This document shows positions 38,113 through 50,100 of a stretch of DNA of 62,000 nt, piece by piece (the first letter of the stretch is position 1; the number at the start of each line of letters is the position of its first letter). This stretch comes from Cristatella mucedo (Eukaryota > Bryozoa > Phylactolaemata > Cristatellidae), in the NCBI GenBank assembly GCA_009760855.2, contig WPIO01000140.1:887501-949500 (forward strand), given 5' to 3'. The position numbers were made by a program, and so were the translations under genes. The notes under the pieces were generated by a model. The model was not told the DNA's origin. It did not search any database and worked only from the letters and a program-made list of their open reading frames with translations.

Positions 38113-38338
38113 TCTGTCGCTCACTTTTAGGTCGCTTCATTCTTTGGCTCCAGCCTATCTCTCAGATCTACTCCCTCACCAGGCCAATCATCGTACCAGC
38201 CGCTTTTCGGAATGCAATTGTTTACCAAAACCTCGTACAAACCACAAATCCTTTGGAGACAATGCCTACAGAAATTGAGTTATCTGATGATGCTATGTCA
38301 AATTTGCTATTATTATTAGTATTATTATCATACGGCTG
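38113..38338 (+). mobile_element. LINE-A C-terminal scrap (copy of 11515-11738)
   Basis: Same internally deleted structure as in copy 1, so it was present before the duplication. Confidence 0.7.
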
Positions 38339-38465
38339 CCATAAGCCAGTGTTTCAACTTAGCCACCACCTCCCAAGTCCATTGAGCCAAGAAGTGAGGA
38401 GACTTACACAAATACCGCATGTTGAAGGTGACCGCGTATCATATTGCAAGTATTAAAATGTGGAA

Positions 38466-40640
38466 TCATTTAGAATGCATCTACTTTAGCTGGCTGGCTC
38501 GCTCCCGAGACTGAGGCTGCTCCCTGTCTGCCTACCGAGTCGCTGGGATTCCCTTAAGTTTACGAAGAAACTTCAAAAGATGCATCGTTTAAAGTGCAGG
38601 CTTGAACGTCGCTTTATGAACTCTGAGACTAATTACAAGCTAGCCAATTTCAAAGATTTTCTGTGAGCCGACACCTGGAGGCTTAGTGACGTCACGACTT
38701 CTTTTTCACTTGAAAAGTGAAGTGTTGCCATTCAGACCTAAAGAAGATTTATTTAAGGGAAGTGTGGTTGCTAATTCTAAAAACGTTTCAATCCCCAGAT
38801 TTTATTAACGGCTCGGCTGGCAATTTATCAGCCTATTTCACTGAAGCAATCGTACACATTGGTGACTGCATAAGGCCCTCTGCGACTAAAGCAATAGTTA
38901 CGCGGCAACCTCTGGCCTTTCTGAAGACATTTTGTGAGGTTTCTGCGTCCGATGTGGCTATCTTAACAAATTCAAGTAAAAATAGCTCATCTGTTGAAGA
39001 CTAGATGCCATTCTCTCTGTTATCTTCACTGGCAAGCAGCCTTATCCCAGCCATAACTGCGACGTTTAATGCTTCACTGAAAAACTGGGTTGTACCAAAG
39101 ATCTTCAAATTGGCCACCGTTCGACCGATGCTTGATAATCCTGGATCAGGTTCAGAGGTCCAAGCACATCATTGCTTAGCTTCTCTTTATCTTTTTATCT
39201 AAGAATTTTGAAAAATTGTTGCTGAACAGTTTGTCACTCATTGAAAACAAATGTGTCGTGGGAAAAAATTTATCCGGGATTCAAGAGACACCACTCTACT
39301 GAATCTGCTTTCCTCAATGTAACAAATGCCATTTTCCGTGTATAAAATAACATCCAATGCAGCAACGAGGATGGGTATGTCACTAATCGCCGGCCCTGCT
39401 GGATCTGGCAGCTGCTTTCGACACGGTTGATCACGGTATCCTACTTTAATGATTGAGAACATCGATCAGTCAGGCAAAAAGGGCACTGGTTTGATTCGAA
39501 TCGTACTTTCTCGGTCGTGTGCAATCCGTATCTTTCACGAGCTAGGTATCATCCACCAGCCAAGTCACGTGTTGAGTCCTGTAAGGGTTCGTCCTCGTTT
39601 CTTTGCTATTCTTCATTTATACTGGACCTCTGGGAAAGATGATTCGGGCCCATAGAATCAGCCATCACTTTTGTGCTGGCGATACTCACCTGTATCAGTC
39701 GCTCAAATCGTCGGAAACTGCTTGAGCGATTGAGATACTGGATGCTCGCCTTGCCGACATTCGATCTTGGATGTTGGCAAATTTTCTTAAACTTACAGCG
39801 ATAAAACGGAGCTGCTACTCTAAGAACATCTGAAGCGTGAGGCTGGAGTAGAAGACTCCGCTCGTGTAGTAGTTGATGCTGTGTTGCAAGCGTCACCGTG
39901 TGCTCGGAATGCAGTTGTCATTTTTGAAAGCTGCCTAAATTTTAAAAGATTCATTAAAAAGACTGCCCCAACAGCAAGCCGTCACGTTGGGTGATTATCT
40001 AAGATTACGGACTGTCTATTGCATTGATTTAATGAAAATCAAACATTCTATTTATGTCCCGGCTCGGATTTTGGCTGGGCTACCGAAAAGAAGCCACTAG
40101 GCCGCTGCAGCTGGCGACGAATATGGCTGGTAGGCTTGTAGAGTATCCCAGAGGTTTGAAGACGCGTCTCCATAGCTGAAGGAGCTTCGATGGTTTCCGG
40201 TTGATCGATTGATACACAACAAAGTCCTTGCTCTGACCGTCTGGGCCAGCCAATTCCTGGCTTCTTTGTATCTAGCTGAACTTTTGCACCCGCTTAAGCC
40301 TCCTCGTGCACTGAGGACCTCTGTGGACAATAAATCAGCAATTGCATTTCTCCTATCAAAGGCAGTTGTTGATGGAAGCTTTTGCTCTGCCGGTACTAGA
40401 CTGTGGAATTTACATCCACAATTTTTACGCAATGACACAAACTCTCCTATCGCCTACTACGTTAGTCAAATCCAGCGGTCATGAGCTGCTACTTCCATGC
40501 TACTCACTACCTCAAGTGCCCTCAGCTACGCTCAGCTTCTGCTTCTCACTTTGCTTCAACGCTGCTGCGTCGGCATTAGTCACGCGTCGGCACGGACTAC
40601 CGCAGTTACGAGCGCTGTGCTAGCCGCCTAAGGACGTAGA
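38466..40640 (+). mobile_element. LINE-B, decayed (copy of 11880-14030)
   Basis: Same broken reverse-transcriptase remnants, with the LAAAFDTVDHG palm motif at about 39406-39440. Small indels separate it from copy 1. Confidence 0.7.
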
Positions 40641-40720
40641 TGAATAGCCTGCTTCATTCTAAAGAATACACTTCTCCTGAGGCTTTATGCGACTGCTCGC
40701 TCCGCCTCGCGATAAAAACA

Positions 40721-40977
40721 CGGTAGCGCATACCCCGAAGCTACTCGTTTCGACTCCGGCGGCGGACTCTACCCGCCCCCGCGATCATTTTAGAGCCTCA
40801 AGATATGATAGCGCTAGCGACTTGCACTGCGAGTAGTATTCGACCGGCTATTAAGCTCCATTGCCAAGAAATGCAATCGCGCGGGGTCGATTACATTATT
40901 GCACGTCAGTGTAAGAAGTAGAGGCAGAAAACGCGCGTCGCACATTTAACTTTGGGGGTCAGGGTCCTCTGGCCCCG
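40721..40977. promoter_or_regulatory. CpG-rich upstream block present only in copy 2
   Basis: About 257 bp, GC- and CpG-rich, inserted relative to copy 1 between gataaaaaca and cctctagtcacg, some 140-400 bp before the start codon. It holds GC-box-like cccgcccccgc and ccccgcct. Whether it is an ancestral promoter lost by copy 1 or a gain in copy 2 cannot be decided here. Confidence 0.35.
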
Positions 40978-40985
40978 CCTCTAGT

Positions 40986-40991
40986 CACGTG
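40986..40991. promoter_or_regulatory. E-box CACGTG upstream of SDR16C copy 2
   Basis: Same relative position as 14121-14126 in copy 1. Confidence 0.3.
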
Positions 40992-41115
40992 AGTCTGCCC
41001 CCGGCGGCCGTAGCCATGAACCTTGCCCTTGCCTCGTCAGACTCGTTCCGCTTTTCTCTGCTTCACCGTCGCAGCTGCTAGCAGCAGGCTGCGAACTTTG
41101 TAACCAAACAGTGCC

Positions 41116-41182
41116 ATGGATTGGGATTTTTTATTGGAGACCGTCACGACATTTTTCTTGTCAGTCTACTTTCTCCTTGAAG
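41116..41182 (+). CDS. SDR16C copy 2 exon 1
   Basis: Identical to copy 1 exon 1 except CTT to CTC (silent). Same Kozak context and gtaaga donor. Confidence 0.85.
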
Positions 41183-44100
41183 GTAAGACAAGCTTGCCGT
41201 CTGTTTGCTGCTGCAGCTGCCGTTTGCTTTCAATGCCAACTGAGCCGCACCGAGGTCTCAGTATGTAATAATAATAATAATACATTTTTATAGTGGCCTC
41301 AGATAACTGAATCTCTTTCTCTAGGCTCTTTACAGATGTTGCATTACCGAACATTTCCTGGTAACATCCGCAAGCAGTAGGCAAAGTGTAAGCAGGTACA
41401 TACACATGTAACTCTAGGATCTGCTTTTCTTTGCGCTGTATGCTGTGCGAGATCGCTTTTGACGAAGCGCTCGCCTAACGGTGTTGACCTTGACAGCTAA
41501 GCTTGCACGCCAAGGCCGCCGCGGCAGGCCTTGCGGGAGCGTAGCTTAATGAATGCAGCCGCAGCTTACCGGAACTCCTAGCGCTTGGTTGGCGAGGCAT
41601 TGAGAACCTGGACAGCAACCGGCCGACCGGCCGCACTACTGCAGAGCGCGAATAAACTCGGCCGCGTTGGACTTGCGGTCAGGCCGCGTCGATCACATTC
41701 AGTTAGGCCGCGCTAGCGATTACCCGTCCAACTGCGAAAAAGAAGCGTGCTCTCTGCCGTGCGTCGTTCGAGTCTCTCGCGTGATGAAAACAGTCGAGCA
41801 GCGGACAGAACAGAAGCAGGTCGAGACACTTGCAATCGAGTCCTTGGTGACCGAAATGGCGGCTTCGACAGTGCCTCGGCCAAATCGACCTTTAACCGGC
41901 ATAGTTCACGAGCGAAATGCAGGAATACCACCTTGCATAACGGCGGGTGCATTTTCTACAGTGGTCAGCTGTGCTGCAGCCTGCTTTCTGAAGCTTCTTT
42001 GAGAGTTTTGAAGGCCTGCGCTGTCTGGCGTCAGGTGTAAACCGGCACGAGTTCAAAGCATGTTGCCAATGTCCAAGATTTGACGCTTGAGTGTCGAAGT
42101 TGCACATACAGACATTACATCCAGTTTATCATCTTAGTGTATTCCATTTTAGTAATACATATGTATGAAACATCTTTATGGCGCATCTGCGTGCATCTGT
42201 TGTAGTGTACCACTACTTTCCGCTGCAAGCCACATAGCTGTTGCTTTCACGGTAGTATCTAATCAAAACGAGGTTGCTTCGCCGTGAGGATGTTGTATGC
42301 CTGCACTGAATGAGCATCCTAATTTGATTAGCGTGAAATCCTTCGGTTTTATTTCCGGCTGTGCCATACCTTATGCAGACTTGTACTGATAAGGTTAGTA
42401 TGTTATTAAGTAGTAGTAAGACAGGTTGTATCTTGCTTTCTCTTTGCTTGCCATGTTTACTGACATTAGATGGATCTTGGCTTATCTAGTCTGCCATTAT
42501 TTTTGTTTCAGTGTTCCTCGAACTTCTGTAGCTTGATTAGTTGGTACTTTGGTTTTTACTGGAAGGTTATAGAGTGTATAGCTCAGCCACAGCTGGCATG
42601 GCAATTGACAAGCAAGTTTAGTGCCTGATTTTGCACTGGATAGGTTTGCAGCTATTAGGTCAAGGCCTGTGAAGCAGCAATCAATTGTCAGCTCCGTGAA
42701 CCCTTTCCAGAAGGAGCTAAAATAACTACTGGTTGATCTGAAGAGCTGAAGACAAGAGCCTCGAAAGGCTTCATGGCTGCTTAGAAGCAGGCTAAATGGA
42801 TTATTATTAGGAACAGATGGATTTTGGCTTCTTTGTAAATGTTAAGTCAGAGGATGTCATGAAGTCAGCTTCGAGTGAGCACCTGACTTTAGGAGAAAAA
42901 GAGCTGAAGACAAGAGTCTCGAAAGGCTTCGTGGTTGCTTAGAAGCAGGCTAAATGCCTTGAGTTAGAAGAGCTAGTGGTGAGCCACCTGCCGCCTGACT
43001 AGGAGTAGTTCTGATAGGTATTTTAGAGCAAGAGACCGAAAAGGACCTAAACATTATGCAACCGTCGTAGCAATACGTTGCTTGATGGGCAGCCTGTGTA
43101 TGTAGCCTGTTAGAAGTGCTGCACTGGTTTGGTCCAGAGGGCAAATGTGTTGCTTGCCTTTGATGACCGAGGATGCCGAGGTGCTTGCCTTAGACTGCAG
43201 CTTGCACAATCGACTTTCCTCCATGCCGATGCTGACTTCCTCCTAGTTGGGGCTTTCACATTGTCGATTCAGGAAACATTGATGGCCGACTTAGTTCTTC
43301 CCAGAGGGCCCTGCTCGAATGCGAGAGGATAGCATGAAAGAGGGTTTCCTCAGAAAGCCAGCAAGCCATCACTCGCAGAATTTGAGTTTGCTACTGCAGT
43401 CATTGTTGTAGATTATTATGAGAGGAATATTAAAAAGGAAAATAAGCATTTTTGGGAACGAGCATAGCCCTATGTAACATGTGCCGTTAAGGGTGTGTGA
43501 GCATGTAGTGCTAAGCAATGTGCATCTTTACGAATTTGTCGGTGGATTTAATCTAAACAGCCGCTTGACATCTTTTATTTAGAAAAGGTTTAGGCTTCGG
43601 CTACAGTGCATAAGCATCCTGTGTTTAAAGACTTGTTCTGAACGCCTCAAGATAAATCCAGCAAACGAATGTCAGCCATTTTATTTTGGCCGTGGGCTTA
43701 GAGAACTTAAGAGAACTTGCATTCCTGCATTCCTGAGTAGGTCGTTGTACACACGAAGCAATGCTAACTCTGTGGAGTGATTAGCTCTAAAGCCAGACTG
43801 GAACCTACTAACAAGGCTTGAAGTTTCAATATATGAGTTCAGCTGGTCTGCCACGTCTCGACTGCTAGTTGCGTTTTTCCATCGTTAACCGGTCTTTAGT
43901 CAGTAACCAGTCATTACAAAATCGATGTAAATTTTAAAAAACAACCCTTGCCAATCGGTCGGTAAGTGGGCTCTACAGCAATGGTAGCTAGCTACTCGAA
44001 AGGGGTGTGACACGCAATTGAGATCGCTGTGGTGTGGCGGCTCTTCTGCTTTGTGTTAATTTCACATATTGGCTTGCAACCTATTTGTGGCACGACGTTG

Positions 44101-47100
44101 GCAGACGTGAAGTTGCTATCTTTCTTCCGGGCACGGTCGTGTGGTAGGATACGATAAGATATTGGAGACCCTGCTCGGTTCAGTGATTGCACTCATGGCA
44201 TGCTGCAGTTCGCTCTTGCCAGCCTTTGCAGCTACTAATACCGGCTCAGGCATGCTTGTCTGTCGCCGGTGCGAGTGCAGCAGCCCAATCTTCCGCCGTG
44301 TCAATCTGCCTTGTTCCTCTCTGCTGTCCAGGCATCGTCAAAGGAATTCTGCCGGACAAATACTCGCCACGAAAGGATGTCAGCCAAGACATAGTGCTTA
44401 TCACCGGTGCTGGTGAGTTGACTGCCATGCAGTATAAATGGCTTGCTTGCGCAATCAGTCTGTTGAAGTGGTTTAAGGATGGCACTTTCGATTGCCACAA
44501 GTGAGCAGGACGTGAGACTTCTTGTACTGGGGTTTTGAGTGACAGTGATACTGTCTGTTATTAATAATAGGTTTTTAATAATCTCCTCTCTCCACCTTAC
44601 CAGAACCCACTTGGGCCTTGGCGCCTCTGCTGATGGGCAGATTGGTCGCCACTCTTCACTCTTGCTCTAGTGCTGAGATCGTGCGCGACCCTTGCCGGTG
44701 GGTGATGGATGGCAGGGGCCTTGTAGTGCCGATGCAGCTACTCCATGCTCGCCTTCCGGCTGCAGGTGCAAGCCACTGCTAGTGTTGAGTTCTGGTTTGG
44801 ATCGACTCAGGTCAGTATTGTCAAGGGATATTAGCATCGCCTTTATGCAGCTGTGTGCAGGTCCTACCCCTATCGATTTATTAACACTATGTACATGTCT
44901 CGTCATAGCCTATGTAGGAAGAAAGCCTTGCTCCTGGACGCTGCACTGTTGGTCAGAGGCATATTGAAGATTTGGGCAGGAATGACCAAACCTTGACCTT
45001 GCCGGGCTGGGGAGATGGACTGGCATTGGTATTGGTGGTGGTGGCCAATCGCTGGAGTGAGCGCTGACCGCAGGGCGTGCGTGTTAGGCTTATTGCCTGT
45101 CTGCAGCAGGCATGTCTGTTTAAGCCTCATCACGAGAAGCTGTCTGTGCAGAGGTGTTGCCCGCTGTGTTAAATCGCGGCCTTTTAGTGCTGATCGTCCA
45201 GGCTGCTGTGCATGTGTGTGTGTCGTGATTTTTCTTGTTGCTAACCTTGAACGTCATAACGTTTGCTATGCTATCGCCATGACTGTAATGTTTAGCTTCG
45301 AATTCCAGGTAGCGGCCTGGGCCGATTGATGGCGCAACGGTTCGCACGGCTCGGCGCTAAGCTGGTGCTGTGGGATCTCAACAAGCAGAGTAATGAGGCA
45401 ACTGCTGCAGAGATAAATAAAAGTGGAGGACATGCAAAAGCCTACGTGTGCGACATAAGCAACCGTGATGAGGTGTATGCCGTAGCAGACAAGGTGGGTG
45501 ACTGGCAAAACTTGTGTGGTTCCGAATTTATTGCATCGTTTATTCGTCCTTGTTTTTTAGAGGTACTTTTTTTTATAGATTTTAGAAGTATTTACTTGAT
45601 ATTAGAGATATTGCATACAGCATATTTTCGCATGACTTCACAGTTATTTATCTCAGGTGTATAACGACAAAAGAATCCGGAATATAATTTGCATGGACAT
45701 TATGACATGCTAGAGAAGGATTTCCCCAGTCGGCAAAAATGCATAGAGGTTTCATCCAAATGCAGAAAGTGAGGTAGACAAGCAGCAAGTCCGTCATTAT
45801 AGCCTGGATGTGTGACACACAGGAGTGTCACAGCACTGTCTGTCATTGGATATTGTTGTGCTCTGCTGCCGTCGACATAGCTTCATGTTGCCATCGATAT
45901 AGCTTTGTGTATGGGTGCAGCATGTACGGCTCGTTTAGCCATGCTGCGGTGCACCAGTAGTGTCAGTATCGGTCAAGTGTCTGAAAGGCCGAGCACCATC
46001 ATGTGTGCCGTGTTTATAGAGAAGGACTTTAGTTCAGGGAGCCACTGCTGTAATCATAACAGGCAAAGGTAAGGCACCATGCGCCTGCACGTTAGCTGTG
46101 CTGGCTCCATATGGCTTTATAAAGTCTCCTGCTTCCCAAGCAAGATATATCGCGATATATTCAAGATATACCGTGCATATATATATATTTATATATATAT
46201 ATATTTATATATACATATATTTATATATGTAATAACGAGCTCTCCATCCCTTGATTTGCCTCACCGAGCCTCAACCCTGGCCACCCACTCAGCTACATTG
46301 GTGACATAATTACGATTGACGTCTTCTCACCTTCGTGGCTTCGTTCCTGCTGCTATTATTGGCTCATTTATGTTTCAGCCTTGTAGTAGTCGCAGTATAA
46401 CATTCTGAAGGCTGCTAGTTAGTCATGAGTTTACTCTAGTCGTGCTTACTTTTGTTTATGACCTTGAGTCGGCTGCTCATTCAGAGTAGCCAAACTATAA
46501 GTACAAATTCGCTTAAGTCCTTCTAGATGCAACTCAGCTGCGAATGTCGCTTTTTAAACTAGCTGTGGCAATCCCTGCTGCATACTGTTCTGAAATTCGT
46601 GACAGCATTGCTTGGTGCTTTGCTTACGTTTGATTAAGCGCTGTTCCCTAATTCGCAAAAGGTCAGCAGCAAGGAGTTGTTTGAATCCCAGATTTTGGCA
46701 AAGCAAGTTGCTAATTTAGCTTTTAGTGACCTAATTACACGAACAGTGCTTGCTTGTATACCCATTCAGATCAAAAGGAATGCTTTTCTATGCCGAGGTT
46801 CGACTAGTACAGTCAATAGCAGTAGGACTAGCAATAGATGACTGCTAAGAGTCCCAACGAATTTAAAATGCTTAGCAATTATTCCACTTCTGACACCGTA
46901 TCTTAGGAATATGCTGTAGAAGCTCCTTACCTAAAGTCCTTCACACCAAGCACAGCATATGTGAGGGTGGTGCTCGTCTATGTAGCCGAGTGCCTGATAC
47001 TCGTGGATCTAGCGCCTCGAAACATGGATGCCGAGTCGAGGTTGATATTTGCGGATACAAATATTTTGAACATATATCATATAGTCGAACATATATCATA

Positions 47101-50100
47101 CTGTCATTGGTGAGCCGTAATGGCATACTAGGTAAGGCGGTTTCTTTTTACGACCTCAGTCCCGAGGTCGTGAATTTGAATCCTACGGTGGGTGATTCTA
47201 TATGACTGCTGCAAGCTGTGTTGATTGCCGTAAAGGCCCTTCTGTTGCTATATAAAAGAGGCTGCTAAATCAGCTAGTACACATGCAGCTATGGCGATGG
47301 TAACAGAGCACTGCACCAATATAAAATGTGCACGTCTTAATGACAAGTTTGTATGTGTAACACAGCGGTATATTCCGACTTCACAGATGGCCACATCTTC
47401 ACAGCACCAGCCATAGCTGCTGGGATTGCCAAGCACAATCGAGGCTTTCGCTTCTATGCGGATGACACTCAGTTGTACCTTTGCTTTGATCCCTCCCAGC
47501 CTTCGACCACCTCGAATTCTCTCAACTCATTTGTTGCATGTATTGTTGACAGCATTTAAAAAGAACTTAAAAACATACCTATTTAGGATAGCATTTAGTA
47601 GGTACCTGTGATTCGTCCTTGATGTCCTTATGTGTGCTGACACTGTGCAAGCTGTCACTAACCACATTTGCATGCTGACCCTGTGCATGTCACCCCTAAC
47701 CATGTTATTCATGTTGTTTATCAAGCATGATATTACACACCATTCAATCACGTTTCCCTGTGCAGCAAATGTAAAGCGCCTAGAAAGAGATTGAGTTATC
47801 TGAGGGCATTTTATCAAGAGCATTATTAATATTATTATTATTATAGCTTGCAACTTCAAACCTGTATTGCTTTTTCAAACAGTTTAAACTATAGATTATG
47901 ACACAGGTTTCCTAATTAAGAAAATCGAATCTAACAAAGCTTAAAAAAGGCTGAGCCAGAAAAGCTAGTAATCTCTAGATCAGTCATAATCTGACCAGTC
48001 TGGCATGCCAACATTTCAAGGCTGGCCAGCCGATTTGTACTCTGCATTTGTTGGTGCTCCTATATTTGTATGGTGTTCCGTGCCTGTTGTCATCTTTGGT
48101 GTGAGTTGTAAGCGACTCTCTCATTCCCTTGGACATGTTGCAGGACCAGATCCTTTCTTTTTTCTTTCAGGACCAGATCCCTTCTATTCTGGCCATAGCG
48201 ATGATGTAACAGGTGGCATTGCATCTAGTCAGGCAGCCAGATCATGCAGATACCGGGCTGGACCTTGGATTTTGGATGAATTTACAGATTGCCTGTGGTT
48301 TTTATTGAAGTAGGCAATAACTTGAAGTAGAAATAGGGTGTGTTTGATGACATGTAAAGTAATCAATTAGTAATTAAAAGACCATCAAGAATTGTGCTTT
48401 ACATGCATTATTTGTAGCTGCTCGTGCACTGCATGGAAATATTGGTCGTATGGCAGTTCCACATTCGTGGTTTTGTGCTATTGATCGGCTGTCTGTCACA
48501 GCTTGAACATTTATTCCATGCATACGGCTTCAGCATCTGCCAATGTATGTTCTTATTGCAGGTTAGACAAGATGTTGGCAATGTGACTATACTTATCAAC
48601 AATGCTGGTATTGTAACGGGTAAAAAGTTCTTGCAGTGCCCCGATTCAATGATTGAGAAGACGATGCTTGTCAATGCAGTGTCACATTTCTGGGTGAGTT
48701 TGCTGCCTGCTTAGAACATATTGTAACACTTTGATGCAGCATATCTTGTGGGAATGATATCAAGCTGTTTATTTAATACTTACTTCACCAGTGAGTTGGT
48801 AGCCTATCACTTGTGCTCCTCGTGTTGGGGTGGCAGCTAGCTCTTTTGAAGCGCTAGTATTTGCTCATGGACCAGATACATTTGTCAGTAGTTATCAGAG
48901 ATGATTGCTTGGTTGGAATGGAATATAATACTTGTTGCTTGCTTCGACAACCTATTGGTTCTGTCAAAGAATAATAATAATGTTCAGGTGTGTAGTTCTC
49001 TAAAGAAAACTTTATCTCTACTAAGGCTTAAAGGCTGAACAGGAAGAGTAGCAACTTCCACCGTTGACATTCAGACTTGGATGGCAGCGATAGCTTTCTT
49101 AAATTTTGCCATGCTTCGTTAGGGATACTATAGAACAGCTAGTCCATTATTTGTGAATCCCATCCGAATGTATGCAACTTGTTTCTCAATAGGTCTTCCC
49201 ACTTGTGCAATAGAATTATTACAAGTCATGCTTCATTAGGCCGGTGGGCGTATCTATCGTGAACATCAAACTCCCACATGAATATCACTTCTCTCTGACC
49301 TGCACTGTTTCCCCAGCACTGGTGCTGCTTCAAATTAAAGGTCCCATCACTTATTTTAGGTTCCTTCATTTGCTTCTCTGGATTATGAATCTGCTGCAGG
49401 CAACAAGAAAGGAACAGAGGCTTGTATGCTCCCATATAAACAAGGATGTTGAATCAACACGGCCCTCATTTTGCCCCGTGTGTTAGCCATGGTTGAGGTG
49501 CTTTCACCTCACGATCAAGTTCTTAGATTTGAGTAGGCAATCCTTATTCGCTTGCTGTAAGCAGGATGATAGCCACAGAGGTTCTTCTGCTGATCTATGT
49601 ATGAAGCTGTTGAATCATTCGACCCTCACTTTTACCTAAAGCCCAACCTTTTTTATCGACTGACGTCACGACGTAATAATATTAATAATGACACACTTGA
49701 TAAAGCGCCCTCGGAGAACTTTCTAGGTGCTTTACATTTGCTGCAAAGGGAAACGCGATTGAATGGAAAGTAAAGTCATGCTTGAAAAACAAACAAAATG
49801 AATAATATGGTCAAGGGTGACATGCACAGGGTCAGCATGCAAATGTGGTTAGTGGCAGCATGCACAGTGTCAGCACGCATAAGCACATCAAGGACGAATC
49901 ACAGGGACCCACTAAATGCTGCCCTAAATAGGTGTGTTTTTAAGTTCTTTTTAAATGTGGTCAAGTCAGGGGATGCTCTGACGCAAGTCGGGAGGGAGTT
50001 CCAGGCATAGGGAGCATACGAACTAAATGCACGGTCTCCAAAGGATTTGAGGTTTGTACCAGGTAAACTGTTGGATTCCGAAAAGCGAGTGGTACGATGC

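Noticed and set aside
41667-42002. 111-codon frame in the copy 2-only block
   Set aside because: Overlapping open frames on both strands in CpG-rich DNA, no domain and no counterpart in copy 1.
42743-42956. CRISPR-like pair of 56-bp repeats
   Set aside because: Only two units, intronic, in a eukaryotic retroelement-rich context.
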